Assembly: GCA_027627225.1 (NCBI GenBank)
Contig: CM051033.1
Location: forward strand, 53,738,410-53,802,409
Direction: 5' to 3'
DNA from: Congeria kusceri
Lineage: Eukaryota; Mollusca; Bivalvia; Myida; Dreissenidae
Length of the DNA stretch: 64,000 nucleotides
A program made the translations under genes and the position numbers. Below, in pieces: positions 20,442-34,796 of this stretch. Positions within the stretch are counted from its first letter, which is position 1; each line of letters begins with the position of its first letter. The notes under the pieces were generated by a model. That model saw only the letters and a list, made by a program, of their open reading frames with translations. It was not told where the DNA came from and searched no databases.

Positions 20442-23400
20442 GTACAATGACAATTATAATTGCAATGTGTGTATACTTTAAATGTTCACCTTAAAAGAAA
20501 AAATCAATTTATGGTTTATTTTTTGCAATTCGCGCATCAACACATTAAAGTATGATTCGTAGGCTTCGCCCCTTGCACTGCAGTAGCGTTGTGTACATGT
20601 CGCAACACAACAGTATCTTTAAAAATACAGTAGCTCTAGTGATAAAATTTAGTCTTGATTTACTTTTGTTTTGGTTGATATTTCGTAAGAGCAATTTTGG
20701 AGAAGGTGTTTTGTATCCATAATATACATGTAGCAAGAGACGGAAATATTGAAACGCGTTCCAGTTTAGATTTACGACTGAAGGCTAAACGAGTCGAAAG
20801 TTGTTTTCAGATAGTTGCAATTTTGTAAACGCCCATATACATGTGTGGATGGAACCGTGCTTTAGGCGTAGAATATATTTAAATAATTAATGTTTATTTT
20901 TAAATTTGAAACGCAATGTTTCATATGTATGTTTTACTTCTTTCTTAAAACGACCGATGCATTATAAAACCGAGTGTTGAGCAAATATTTCAACACCACA
21001 TTGTTTTGCACGTCGTGTTAAAACGTTTTGTGTAAGAAATTCGGCAAAATATATCGTGAAAGGCCCTAATTCCGAGTGGGACCATATTTCGATGATCCAT
21101 GATTTTAAATAATCAATGCACTTCTGGGTAGGATTATTTATTTATTTTGTTGAAATTGATTTAAAAACATGAATGACAGAAAAAAAATCAAAAAAGACTT
21201 ATCTAGAGTCATGTTTAATTGAATAAGTAAAACAGCCACATTTTCTGTCATTTTTTTCACACGGTGTCTACTATTGTGTCAAAGATTCTGTAAAAGTACA
21301 TAAGAAACCTCTAGTTAATTCTGTCTTCAATGTTGACAATTGATGAATGGACAACATAAAAGGTGAAGTAATGTTGATACACAGGGCAAAAAACAAGTAT
21401 ATTTCATGTTGTTTCATTGTGTCATCGGAATTTGGAACAAATTCAAGGTGACGGATAAATGGTACTGGAAATGCATTTTCCATTTGTTGGTCATGTTTAT
21501 GTGACAAAAGTGCAAATAATTTATTGTAGTTGATAGATAAATGATTATTTTATCAATATTAGTGGATATTTTGATTTTGTAAAGTTCACTGAATATCTTT
21601 TAATTGATCAGTTTCTTATGTAACTGGAATATGGACACTCCAGGATAACTAACAGTGTGGATATAAGATCAAGTCGAGAAACAGGTAAACGACTTTTATT
21701 ATTTTACTATTCAAAATATAAAATCTATGGAACTGTGTGTCATCGGCCGAAAATATCTACTGTACAGTTTCTTTACCTGTGTGACACAAATTGAAAAGGT
21801 CAATTGTTATGCATCTTATTAAACATATTTGCATAGAGCTGTGAGCAAGAAGAAAATTGTAATTGTTTTAGTCAAAGCTACTTGTAAATGACAATTCTGT
21901 AAAAAAAAATTAACTTTGCTTCAGCTGCTGTTGAAACTCCTGGACCCGAGTGATATAATGAAGTTACGATACACCACAATAATGATTCGACTCATAACGA
22001 TTCGCTACAGTTTAATGACGATTCGCCAGAGGGTGAAAACGAACCGCCACTGTGTGTTATAACGATTCGCCACAAACTGGATGTACAATATATACTTCGC
22101 CCTGTCGTGTAATGTGAATGGATAAATGTTGGAGAAAATTAACAGGTGAATTTAGTGCAAATCATCCTTAGCTTATGCTTAATTTACCAACTTGAGCCTA
22201 CTTCGAGGAGTGTTTTGAGCTTCGCAGCTAGCGAGTCATTTGCGTACTTGAAAATGGGATTTTACAATGGGACATTCAGCTCTCAGAGGTGACAATTTGA
22301 TGGAGCTCGCACAATTTCCGAGGTGTTTTTGTGGTATTCTTTTGCGAGCTCCACGGGATGACTGCATACCATGCTCGCTTGGTTTTCCGGTGGCTTCCTT
22401 GTAAAAAAATGGGACACGTTTGTTCAACTGGATGTCTGTTATTTGACTGTACATCTTGTTTCTAAACCGTTATTTGCTTAATCTGTTAATCTGTAAAATT
22501 GTGTATTTTTATGTTTGTGTTTGTTAAATTTCATTTGTTTTCCTCTTTGGATAAATATAAATTTAAATATAAATATAAAAGAGGGTATGTACGATCTCAT
22601 CGAATTTTCTAAGACAATATGAAAGTAAAATAAAACCTATAAAACACTGATAAATAACAAACTATATTTAAACTTTCAGAAAAATTAATATTCGAAAATC
22701 CTCGAAATACTTTAAAATACTTTTCGTCTTCCTGTCGAAAACACATTGATGTGCATCAGGCATGTACAATTTTGGGAAATCCCCAATATGTGTTGCGTGT
22801 TGACAAAAGTTCTGTGCAGATTGTTCATACGACACATTTTTGTTTCTCTCAAAAAAACGATTAAGGTGTCGGTATCGGCACAGCACTAGGAATTTTATAA
22901 ATTTGTCGTTATCATGAAGTTCATTTTAAAAAGCAACATATGAAGTATGGTATAAATATCTGTTTATTTCTTTTTATTTTAACTTCCCTTGATTATATTC
23001 GTTCTCTCATATGTGTTGTCCAAATTATGAGAAAATGAAATGTTGATATTGAAATCGTACATACCCCTTTAAATATTTTTATCCAAAAAGTTTCTTTTTT
23101 ATGTTTATGTTGAATTTTCTCTCTATGTTATTTCTTTCTTTCATGCATAATGCTCATCAAATAAGCAAAAACAAAGAAACAACATACATTTTACATGTTA
23201 CATGTTTATACTTTATTATTAATAAATATATATTCATTATTAATTTCGTTTTGTGACAATGCCATGTATAAATGTGAATTAATCTGTTACTGTATTTCTA
23301 TTTCTAGTCGTCTCACATGAATAGAGGCAACCGGCTTCATTGAAAAATAAAAGCCTGTCACATGATGCATTTAAGCCAATCAGAACATGGTAAAATGATG

Positions 23401-24908
23401 AAACCAAAGGAAATTGTAATTATAGTAAATTGAATAGAAAAGACTTAAAGAACGGGAAAATTAATAGTTCGCACATCGCATTTGAAGTCCCAAACAAAAA
23501 TCGCATTACTTCATGGAATACGATGTTCCACCATGTATTCGTTTTCAATTATGTGCATGTGCATAACCCCTTTACAAGTACATGTTCACTGATATCATCT
23601 CGATTTAAACATGTCTATATATTTCTTGGACCCGTGAAAATGTCTCTGCTGGTAACTGATCACAATAACATTTAAATAATGTATTGTGTATAAAAGAGAA
23701 TATTTTAATAAATTAATATTAATTGGATATATATGGACCCAGCATGAATTTACGCGCGCCTTAAACATAAGATGAGTGAAATTTAACTTGTAAAGTCGAA
23801 GCTAAAGAAAATGGCTCTGCTGGTACCTGATTACAATAACATTTAAATAATGTATTGTATATAAAAGAGAATATTTTAATACATTAATATTAATTGGATA
23901 AAAATGGACCCAGCATGAATTTACACGGGCCTTAAAAGATGAGTGAAATTTAACTTGTAAAATCGAAGCTCCTTGGTTTGGTGTACATGTAGATTGAACA
24001 TTCGGTAGACAACTGTTTCGTTGAACCACGACGTGTTAAGTGTTTCGTTACTGCTGAGACAGCCAAGATATATTATGATGAATCTTTCTCTGAAATGATA
24101 CATTTTTTGTTTCATCATTTCATCATTTTAAATGCACTTGAACTAACTTTTAAGAAGTATTAATCTATTAAATACGCTTGTATACGTGTTATCCCATCCA
24201 GATTGTTAATATATTTCCCCATATGTTTATAGTTCAACGACAAGCAATCCAATGTAAATAAAAATATCATAGTTTGGTCGTTTGTCACACATTCAATAAA
24301 GAAATAATGTTCGATTTTGAGTTGTTTATATGTAAACAAACAACGATTTTGAGTTCTGATGTGTTTGAAGTAATATAATGTATGTGCAATAGAACGAAAA
24401 ATCGTTGTTTATTTACAGGTAAACAATGATAAAGCGAAAGTAATGTCGATTATTACATGACTTGACAACATATTCTGAAATTAGAATGCGAACTTTTTAT
24501 TGTTTCGGAACTACTTTTCGAGTTGTTTATTGGCAATTTAACGACGGAAATTTTGCGCGTGTCATGTTAGAATTTAAAATCATCCATGTTTCCTTAATTT
24601 GCATCAGAATTCGTCGTTGTTGCGTTTTTCTTCTGCAAGATCCGAAATAAGATCTCAAGGATTTTTGCATTGTTTGAAAACGTTAAAAAACGACTGCCTG
24701 TCCGTGAGGGTTTAATTTGTGACGCACTGATTACAACCACACAATTTCATATGCGAGAGAAAATAACCATTGTGATTGAATCATAAAATAAATAAGTAAT
24801 TATCACACAATACCTCAGATAAACGTCATTATCTACGGTTGAAAGAACATCTCTCGTGTATTATGCACTTTTGTTTTGGTGCAGTGTAGCTACCTCGTTT
24901 TCCTATTA

Positions 24909-25543
24909 TAGTGCGAAATTATTAACCTGACACTCATGAATATTCCGTATAAAATCGGGTTTTATTTATAGATACTACGACAAGTATCAAACGTATAATA
25001 GGCCATTTTACAATCTAAATTGATATCGTATAGATTTATATGTGGTTAGGAAGAATAGTGTATGCCGCGCTTGCAATGCGAAGGTTTAAGTTCGAGTCCC
25101 GGCGTCGACATTTTATAAACATAAGCATTTTACACACTATTATTAAAATTATTAAACGAAATTGATACTTTGCATGTATAAGTACTTTCTGTATGAATAA
25201 TACAAAATTAAAAGAATCAATATTAATAAGATCAAATAAAAAATAATTTAAAACAATGATTATTATACATTATTTAATTAATATCTTATGATTTGCACAT
25301 TTTAAGAATAACTCATACTATTTTACAAAGGTCGCTGTCAGAAGGAATTGAACTCGGCCGATGGCGTGGGGCGCTAGCACTTATACAACACGACCATTAA
25401 ATACCACTCTCGCTACACCGTATTTAAATCTATATCAACATAAATTCCGATAACAGAAACTCGTCCAAAACTACTCAAACAACGGAACACACGTACGGGT
25501 TGTCATGAAGATTAATTAGTGTCAGGTTAATAATTTCGCACTA
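24909..25543. mobile_element. TA-flanked TIR element (copy 2)
   Basis: Same element, ends and tRNA-like arms as in copy 1. Confidence 0.75.
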
Positions 25544-25814
25544 TAACAGAATTTAGTTTTGTTTGTACCTTTAATCTACATGTGTATTTGTTTGATTGGA
25601 AATACTTTCTAGCGTTATCTGTATTTCGTGTAGCAGTTACGAACTGTTGTTTGGTTAACTATGTAACATAAATATTATGAACTGGTATATTTATGTTGTG
25701 TGTATGAAACTGAGTTTGTGTCTCATTATAAACGAAAACTTAGTTTGTTCACTCGTAGTTTTGATAAAATGCCTTCAAATCATATCTTCACATCAAATTT
25801 CATGAAGTCAAGTT

Positions 25815-26438
25815 TTACGCTTGTGTTATTGGCAGGTTATCTGGAGATATCACCCTCTCAGGTTGCATCTCATGGTTACCCTGCTTTTCTACACGTCGAA
25901 CTCCTCTACGATACAGGCGGGGTTGATTTGGCTTTTGATATGTATGACGTTTACCATTCTTAAAATATCCAAGCATCCCTCTCTGTCTTAGGGCCTTTAG
26001 CTGCTGACGCTGCAAATATGTCAAATCATTTGACATTCTAATTCCGTTTCGTCTTAGTTGATCTCTATATCCGAATGACTTAAATTTATCTTCTGGTCTT
26101 GCAAACGCAACTATAATCATTCTGGGCTCGTTTGATTTACCAGTGACCATTGACCCAATGCGCTGCGCCCTTACTAATGATGAGTCATTAAAGTTATAAC
26201 TTTCATCGACTGAGCTAAGGACTTTATCCCTTACTATTGTTTTCAGCTCTGCACTACTGCTTTCGACTTCTTTTATCCCAAATACACTTACGGAATGTTT
26301 TAGCCTTTCTGATTCTAAAATGTTCAATTGTGCTTCTATACCTGATATTCCTGACTCATACTGCTCATCATGGTATGCCAAACTCTCTATATCACGTTGC
26401 AATACTTCCCGGTTGTAATTTTTTACAACTACGTCCAA
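25815..26438 (-). pseudogene. LINE ORF1-like fragment (copy 2)
   Basis: Protein identical to the copy 1 fragment. The open frame is preserved, with no neighbouring ORF2. Confidence 0.6.
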
Positions 26439-27339
26439 TCAATTCCAAACTGTTACTAAATGCTTTGCAACATATTACACGCATATAACTCAAGAGATTG
26501 GAAACACTTCATCATAGATACTTTAATCCACCCTGGAGCAGTCCAAAAATTGTATAAGAAAGTTTATACATTTACACCAATATTTCAATTTGTAGTTACA
26601 GAAACATCTCGAAAAAAATGTAGCGTGCTTAAATGACCTCAGTACAACATGTTATTGTGTTTTCTGACGTTAACTTCTTTATACGGTTACGGTGATAGCA
26701 TATTTTGTAATCTACTCTGTTAGCGACAACGTTAAAGTATGTACTTCCCGAACAACAAGAAATGCGCATAGCTGTACACTTTTGCATAACAATGTGTTAT
26801 TTGGCAGCGCAATCTTATACGAATCTGCAACAAACAACTGAATATAGTGTAATGAAAAGATCAAACGTACACAAATGGCACCAATGATTCCGATATGGAA
26901 CAGCAAGCATCGAAGATGATGAACACAATGATTGATCGAGAATTACGACGGCGACGCGAAGGCTGTTGACTTCGTCGTGAATTAAGGTCGTGCGGGGTTT
27001 GCAGAAGCGCTCGGAACAGTTCGGACTTTCTTACATTAGATACTGGAAATGAGAACGTTTTGTGCGAAAATGGTTAAACGATTAAAAATCATTCTTGTTC
27101 ATTTACTATTAAAATATTATTACTGTTATCGGTGGAATAAATATCCAATTGAATAGGAATCTCGGGTATTGTAGTTTTTTATTACCAAAGGAATCGCGAA
27201 TTTATTTAATGAACACTTTATTATTGGATAAAAATCTATACTGACGAGATGAATGAAATCTGGTGCTTTTCATCAATGGTTTATTCTGGTCATATTTTTG
27301 TTTTATGATTTGTTTCCTGTTATCAATAGGTTACTGGCC

Positions 27340-27605
27340 TCGGTCCGTATTCCAGAAGCATCTTAATTTTATCTTAAAATATTTCCACTTAATAATATAA
27401 TTTTTGTAATACAAGATTATTTAAAACTACTTATAAATGTGTGGATCCCTTTGCAGTTACGTGAACGATAGTTAATAAAAAGTTGATTATAAATACACAC
27501 TTAGCACAATGCAATGCAAATATGAAATAAAATGTTAATGAAACATTATGATTTTAAGGTTAAGGATAAGATTCTACGTAATATGTTTCTGGAATACGGC
27601 CCCTG
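27340..27605. mobile_element. MITE with 'CCGTATTCCAGAA' ends (copy 2)
   Basis: Matches the copy 1 element. Confidence 0.65.
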
Positions 27606-29730
27606 AAGACAACGACGATGTGCTGATAATAAGAGTGTATCTCCTGCTGATGCAGCTGGGGTTTCACATATTTTATTTTGCAATTATGACATACAAGAAG
27701 TGATTTAGCTGATAATTGTACTTACTTCATTTCGTCGTGCCTCAGAAAGTGGCAATTCTGTTGCTCTGGTGAACATTGAACCATTGAGTAATTAAATTGC
27801 AATTCAATTGAATTAATATTCTCTTTTATTGCTATTTAATTTGAATTGCAATGCCATGAAGTTAACATTTATTTACAAGTGCGTGTTTGGTGATTAATTC
27901 TGGGCTAAGTGTAAAGTTTGGCATGTCTTTAAACCGGTTTAAACCCCCAATGCTTTGCATTGGCTGTTCCAAGGCGGTGACCCCAGTTTTATTCATTTTT
28001 ATGTTTTGTGTTTGTTTTGTATGTATTGACCTGTATTGTATAGGCAATTGGTCACTTGCCTCAAATAAAGGACCAGCGGATGGTAATAAGGGATTATCTC
28101 CTGATGATGTCTCTGGAGCTATATATTCCTATATTTCCTATCCAGATACGTCCACAGGTCTTATTTGATCCACAGATGTGTCCATTTAATAATGCACGAG
28201 TTAGAGGATTGGACAAATTTTAGTTATAGCAAAGTTATTACCATGTTTCTTGAAAATGTTTGTCATACAATTGTTGAATTATTGCTGTCTATTCCTATGC
28301 CTCAGGGGAAATATTTAATTGGTTCACTGGTCGAAATGATAACATTTTAATGAGTATATCAAGCGAATGTATAATACGTTGAAAAGTCACAGCTAATGTA
28401 TCATTGAAAATATGCGTCTGAAAACATTGTTAAGGAATAAATATTATCGTTTCCTTGGTGCAGAAACTACTGTAACTGACATTTTACAAATTTTACATGA
28501 GAAGCACAAACTGATTTTCTAAAAAACTGATTTAATGCATTCAAATAAGCGTATTAAGGAGCAGTTGTTATTTGTGAACAGCTTAGTTCGAATAAAAAAT
28601 AATTGTATATTCCTGTTCAGTTACATGACTTTTTGCGCTGAATTGTTTTGAGCGTACAAAGTCTTGTTAGTGCACAAACAATAGTATTTTATTTGATATT
28701 TCCAACATATACACCTTTTGACAAGTTATATTTTACATTTATCATCTATATTATTATAATTAACTAATTTCATCCATTGAATGTACTTCAATTAATTATT
28801 TGTTAATTTTTTTGAGATCATCATTCTTAGTGCGCAAAGCTGGATACTAAGTGTACTTACCATACTTTTTGCGCCAACATTTTTGCCAAAATATATTGTG
28901 TGTGTGCAAAAGTCAGGATTGCCAGGTTGAATTCAAATATATTATGAGATATGGTATACAGGCTCAAAAAAAATACATATAAGTGTATTTCCTAGAAAAT
29001 GTCAGTTACATGACTTTTTGCGCCAATGTGACGATATTGGTACCTACAAGGACTTCCGGAATGATATGAAGTTACAAAATTAGTCCAATTGTCAATAAGA
29101 ACGTCAAACATTGCCATTCGGTTACTGACACTGTGTAAGTTGAAAAAGATTAATTTGTAGTTTGCATATACAGTTACAGCACGATCCTTGTTCAGGTTGC
29201 AAGGTCAGGGCTTACATATTTTAACAAATGGTGCATGCTAATTTTGTTCCTACTGTCAATAATTCCAGCTTAAATTAAACAAGTTTAAAGTAATAGTGTG
29301 CTTGTTACTATAGCATAACTATATGTTATTTATTTGCCAATATGCTGGGCAACTTATTTTAATGCAGAGTTGCACCAATTGTCACACAAACTCAGGTAAA
29401 CATATTATTAATTGCATGGATTGTCCCAAGAATCCATTATCTTGCGATCAGTTATGTACAAAACTGCAATAAGTAAAAACATACGGCACACATCTGAAGA
29501 GATTTTTTATTGAACAGAAAAGCAAGAGTAGCATACAACACACACACAACAATACAGACCAGACAACTGTATATCGATAGCCAGATCATCATTCTGCTTT
29601 TAAAAAACAACCTTTAATGAACACATGTAATAAGTACAAGTAGGCCATAGAAAAAATGATGATAAATGAGATATGAGATCAATGAAATGAGATAAAATAC
29701 ACAAAAATGTTACAATATAAAAATATCATA

Positions 29731-29847
29731 TGACAGCGTGTGTGTCATTGATATTGTCAACCCGAGGGCAGAATGTTACCCGAGGCAAAAGCCGATTGGT
29801 GACATTCTGTTAAGAGGGTTGAGAATATCAATGTCACACACGCTGCC
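29731..29847. repeat. Imperfect hairpin (copy 2)
   Basis: Same structure as in copy 1, no change noticed. Confidence 0.82.
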
Positions 29848-32019
29848 ATTTGATTTATTGTATTATACCGAACAAAATTAAGTAAATAAAAAGTTTAAAA
29901 CATGTTTTTTTTAGGTCATTTAATTATGCTCATCAAGATTGAAAAGTGACGTCAAGACTATATGACGTCACGACAAGGGAGGCAAACAATCCATAATTTG
30001 GAAGTTACAATTTTTGTCAGGTTATATTTATAAAACAACATATACATTAGTGAACAAAATGACAGTTAGGTAAATAATAGTTAATAATAAGTTGATAATT
30101 GGTGAACACTAAGCAGAATTTAATTTATACATATAATAAAATGCTAAAGAAAATTGATAGTTTTAATGCTAAGGATAAGATTTCACTTAAGATTTTTCTG
30201 GAATACGTCCCCTGCCTCAATTACATCTTGATCATGATAATCAGGCTTAACTTGTTGTGTGAACATGCGGCCAGTCCTAGCTGAGCGTCATTTTCTAGCT
30301 CAACTGAGCAGATTCCCTTAAATTTTTTATTTTAAAATAACGTTTTGTCAAAAAAGGTCATGAAATATTGTGTCATTCCGATTACAATATTCAGTTCATA
30401 TGTGCGCTAAGATGAGTTCATAATTATGTAAAATAAACATTTGATCAAAAATTGAAATTGATCCAGAGTTTTAGTGAACGCCATTTTTGAGCCAGATCCT
30501 GAAAATATGTGATTCAATTTCATCTTAATCAGGCTTAGCTTATGTTATGAACATAAGGCCAGGACTACACCGGAAACTCAATTGGGGTTAATTTTTTAAA
30601 ACCCTAACATTCATTTACTCTATAACTGTTTCGTGCATATATCTTCTTTATACACATATTTTTTAAGTTAGTAAATATTCCTTAAGTTAATAAATACTGA
30701 ACACATTTTCGTAATTTAACCTCTTTCGAATCAAAATAATTGTATTTTTTAGAAAATTTGAAGTGCAATTTTCATCTAAATTTTTAAGAGCTTTTGAATA
30801 CCTTATGTTTTGAAATCTAGATTTTGGAATTGTAACATAAATGTGTGTAAAGGATATGTTACTCTAATATTATTTTTAAGAATATAACTTAGATTTACAT
30901 GCTAGCACCTTACATTTTAACAGTCTAACATTTTAACCTCCCTCAAACTATATAGCTTAGATTTATTTCCATTAAATTTCTATTGATCGAGATTCACAAG
31001 CATTTCAAAAGCTTTGTCACGTGGTCATCCAAAATTAGTATTATCATAATTATTGTTTTGTGTCTCGCTTTGTTGCCGATGTATTGGGACAAACATTAGC
31101 GACCCAACAAGGTTTTTTTTCAAGGTTTTTGACCCTAGGGTTAGGGTAAGGGTTAGGATTAGGTTCGGGTTCCCTTTGTTAAGGCTAGGTTATGTTTAGG
31201 GTTAGGTTTAGAGCCCCAATTATTGCATGTTTAGGAGTTGGCCCTACGATTACTGGGTCCGTCCCAGTAATCGACCTATGGGAGTTTATAATGGGCAAGA
31301 CCCAATATGTCGGCAAGTTAAAAATAAACAAACTATATAGGAGAAGCGTTATTGTACACACAAGCATGCGCTAAAATTACAGGACCAAGCCAAGATGATA
31401 AGACTGAAAAAAATGTATGTTTAATTTAAGAATACTGACATTGTATTCTTTACATTTAATAACTTTGTTAAATACAAAAGTATAAAAAGCACATTAACAA
31501 CATCGCTCAACGCAATCAGCAGTTAGGAGCTGTGCTTCATTTTTTGAAGTGCTAGCATTCACTGCGGAACTTTTTCCGGTTTAAATTACAAAACGCAAAA
31601 TTTAAGAGACCTCAAATATATAAATGGATTTCTTTAATCTAAAGGTACTGGGAATGTCAGGAAAGACAGTAATACAAAGAGCAGTGTTGAAAAACATTCT
31701 TTTCAGGGTCAAACCCATAAGATATATTATTAGTTTAAGAGAATAAAAACGATAAATATTTGAAAATTGGCCCGAAGCCTGGATTTGACGACTAGATCGA
31801 TAATTTATTTAAAAAAAATAAATATTTATCTTTTCAACGAACCTAATACTGTTTCAAATGATTGTGTAGGTCATAGAGTATGTGCATACACAAATATAAT
31901 ATGTTTGCATAATCAGATAATTAGTTATTAATTACGAAAATTAAGTCACAGGCACCCTAATGGTCGCGGTCGCCTTAAGTCTGCTTTGTTGGACAATTTA
32001 TTCGCCCTATGGTCACGAT

Positions 32020-32047
32020 TATATATATATATATATATATATATATA
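32020..32047. repeat. (TA)14 microsatellite
   Basis: Same position and length as in copy 1, just downstream of the gene C stop codon. Confidence 0.97.
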
Positions 32048-32116
32048 GCGCAGTTTGCGCTATTGCAGAGATACCAAGTGAGCAAAGTTCATGTTTCCTA
32101 GTCTTTTCTTATTTAT

Positions 32117-32926
32117 TTAATAATAGTATTGGTAGAAGTTATCCCAAGTCCAGTTCCAGTTCCCGTAGTTCCGATCGTCATCAGTGAAAGGACCTTGATT
32201 TCCATCCAATCGCTGGTGCGTGCCACTGTTTTCGTAGTTGAATTCTTCACCTTTGGAAGCGGTCAAGGACAAGCAAATAACAATCGAAAGAAAGAGAAGA
32301 ATTAAAAACATTACAAAACACACAAAGTCTAAAAAATTTACAACATCTTTCCAGGTGATCGTTTTATTTTCTGCGCCCTCCGTTGCGCAATCCATGGTTC
32401 CATTTGTCTTCATACCAGGTGATACGCATGGAAGACAACTCAGCATTTTCATCAGTTTGACAAGAGGTCCTGGAACTTGTGTAGGCGGTTCGATTTTTCC
32501 GAAGCTATCCAACCGCAAGAAAATTAGTGCAAATATTGTTGTCAGTGTGCTTATAGCTGTTTGCATGACGAGAAAGGATGTAATTACGGGCACTGATTCA
32601 GAGTTGCGTGGGAGGGTGTTTGAAACAATCGTCAAAAACACCGCAAATGCCAAGAACACCGTGACAGCGAAGCCCGCTTTCTCTCCAGCACTGACAGGCA
32701 ACATGAAAATGAGGATGTTCAGAATGGATAGCATGCATATCGGCAAGAGTACTGACAGTATGAAATACATTGGCTTTCTCTTTAGCGTCAGTTTAAAGCT
32801 GACCGTTGTGTCCAGTTCGTCTCGCCCGATGTGCCAGCTAGTACAGGTGATTTTCCACGCGGAATTTTCTTCGTAATCATCCATGTTTAATCCTTTAGAA
32901 CCATTTTTCCCGCTCGTCATATTCAC
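32117..32926 (-). CDS. Gene C exon 5: M1-M4 membrane exon
   Basis: A 269-codon exon identical in protein to the one in gene B, with acceptor TTTTATAG at its 5' side and TAA stop. It includes GEK, the 9' Leu, a short M3-M4 loop, M4 and the Asn/Trp/Tyr-rich tail. Confidence 0.93.
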   Translation of the reverse strand: MNMTSGKNGSKGLNMDDYEENSAWKITCTSWHIGRDELDTTVSFKLTLKRKPMYFILSVLLPICMLSILNILIFMLPVSAGEKAGFAVTVFLAFAVFLTIVSNTLPRNSESVPVITSFLVMQTAISTLTTIFALIFLRLDSFGKIEPPTQVPGPLVKLMKMLSCLPCVSPGMKTNGTMDCATEGAENKTITWKDVVNFLDFVCFVMFLILLFLSIVICLSLTASKGEEFNYENSGTHQRLDGNQGPFTDDDRNYGNWNWTWDNFYQYYY

Positions 32927-34796
32927 CTATAAAATATATACTTGTGAAACCAGTATAAATATGTTATGAATTACCGTCGAGGTTTGCTATTTATATATAA
33001 TTTACTGAATATTCTCTCACTTTTTGTTGAGTATCAGAAGTATCAGATGTAGTTGCATACAAATACTAAAATAATTCATGGATGGTACATATGAAAATCA
33101 ATTTCTGAAGCGAAGGAATGTTACCTGAAGTCTTGTATAACTCCAGGCCTGGAACCTAAGATAGCACGTCTGGTAGTCGAACGGATAGTAGGTGATATCA
33201 ATGGAACATATTGATTGAAAAACCTTTGAAACAGAACAATTGTAGGAGATAATAATATTCAACTTTAAATTTGTTCACATCAGTATTTCAATAGTAATGC
33301 TTATTTTATGCACAAAACAAACGAACCGTTGTACAAATGTTGGTACATGGTTTACGTTCATTGGCAAAAGATACATTTTGAGTGTTGTTATTTTTTCCAC
33401 GGAGAGTCTTCAATTCTAATTGGTTATTTTTGAAGCCGTCACAGCATCACAAGCAAAAATTGGTCAATGATAAAATGTGATGTCAAAGCAGATGACGTCT
33501 AATTCGCTGACAATGACTGACTACGTAATTTAGTACCTGAAATGGTTGCCAGGAAATCAAGCCAGTGTGTGTATTTTTGACATTCACTTTGTTTTGTCAC
33601 CAAGGCTTTTGTAATCCAGGTATGAATTTTTCAGTGCGATGTCCGGTTTCCAAACTTCGTCCTAACAACAAATGATATGTTACTAAACGAAATAAATATA
33701 AAGGTTAAGGATAAATGTAGAAGTTGAATTGACAATTTTAAAGTTTGCACATACTTCTTTCATTTACATATAGTACGTTTTGTTTTTAATTGTTCCATTC
33801 TGTACGTCTTATTAATCGACCGCAAATGTATTCATGAAAGTAATTGATTTAAACATATTTTATTTCTCGAACGCATATACATATACAAAACAAATGCAAT
33901 TGCAAGTAATTCGCACGTACAAAAGATGGATCAGAACGAAAGATAATATGGCTCTTCTCCATGAATGGTATTTTGCGGAATAGTATGTAACATAATATAG
34001 TGGCAGTTAAGTATTTGAAAATAACTTAACAGTCATGGTAAGGAAGATATGATGATAGAAAGATGTAAGTCCGAGGCGAATGATAAATGTTAAAAGAAGT
34101 AGGAGGGATATATCAGGTAGCGAGAAAGACAAATGAAGAAAGGTTGAAGTTTAAGGACTGTAATGAAATGATTTTTTTTCGATGTGACAGAGATAATAGC
34201 AACCGAACCTGGGGCCAGTGGTAAAAGCTGATTCCACCGTAATCAGCTGATGTCCATGTTAGAATCGAGTCGTTCCAGCTGACGGACAAATAAGCCATTG
34301 TAGTGAGAACCTCTTCTGCCTCGCTAAGTTCGTTTATCGAGAACATATGGAGATTCACGTTGACACTGAAATGTGTGTCCATATGTTATATGATAGATTC
34401 ACGCAACATTCATAACATGCATAATTAAATACAGCATATCATGGTGCGTACAGATAAATATATCCGTTATATGTTCACACTTATATATACATGTGTGTTG
34501 GTGACCTAATAAGTCAGCAAGCGAAACAAAAAAGAAGAAACGATACGTATGCCTTCACAAACTCAATAAAATAGTATATTCAATATTCATTCGGCTTGAA
34601 ATTTATGGTGCATAATACCTATTGCACTGGATTGATTGTTTATATGTCGAATTCTGTTGTTGTAAGGGCCTGTCTCAAACAACTTCTTATATAGCTTTTT
34701 CGCATCATCTCGAGTGTGTGTCACCACGTGATTAAAATAGCCAATCAAAATGAGCAGAACAATACACCTGCTGTGCAAGACCTTCAGAACATACAT
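32117..34796 (-). CDS. nAChR-like Cys-loop channel subunit, gene C (five exons)
   Basis: Third receptor copy with exons at 34619-34796, 34209-34365, 33537-33661, 33125-33223 and 32117-32926. The splice sites match those of gene B. The membrane exon protein is identical to that of gene B. Exon 2 keeps the 'DYGG' form, and exon 3 has one extra substitution (AAG to AAA) that is silent in the downstream frame. It shares the one-base break inside exon 3 and the phase conflict between exon 1 and exon 2. Expression depends on whether those are real. No other gene lies within 13 kb on either side, so each copy would need its own promoter in the upstream spacer. Confidence 0.72.

Larger units (their letters stand above)
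18335..32116. other. Intergenic spacer, copy 2
   Basis: Same order of elements as the copy 1 spacer. Before about 23.4 kb it has the sequence states shared with copies 3 and 4; after that it follows copy 1. No additional feature was found. Confidence 0.7.
16654..33115. repeat. Tandem unit copy 2 (16,462 bp)
   Basis: Head-to-tail copy of the unit. In its second part it matches copy 1, for example at the MITE near 27340-27605. In its first part it shares the states of copies 3 and 4 at sites where copy 1 differs, such as the Cys-loop exon and the 'ATAT' at about 19535. It also has private changes, for example a Gly-to-Cys change in exon 2. Confidence 0.97.
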
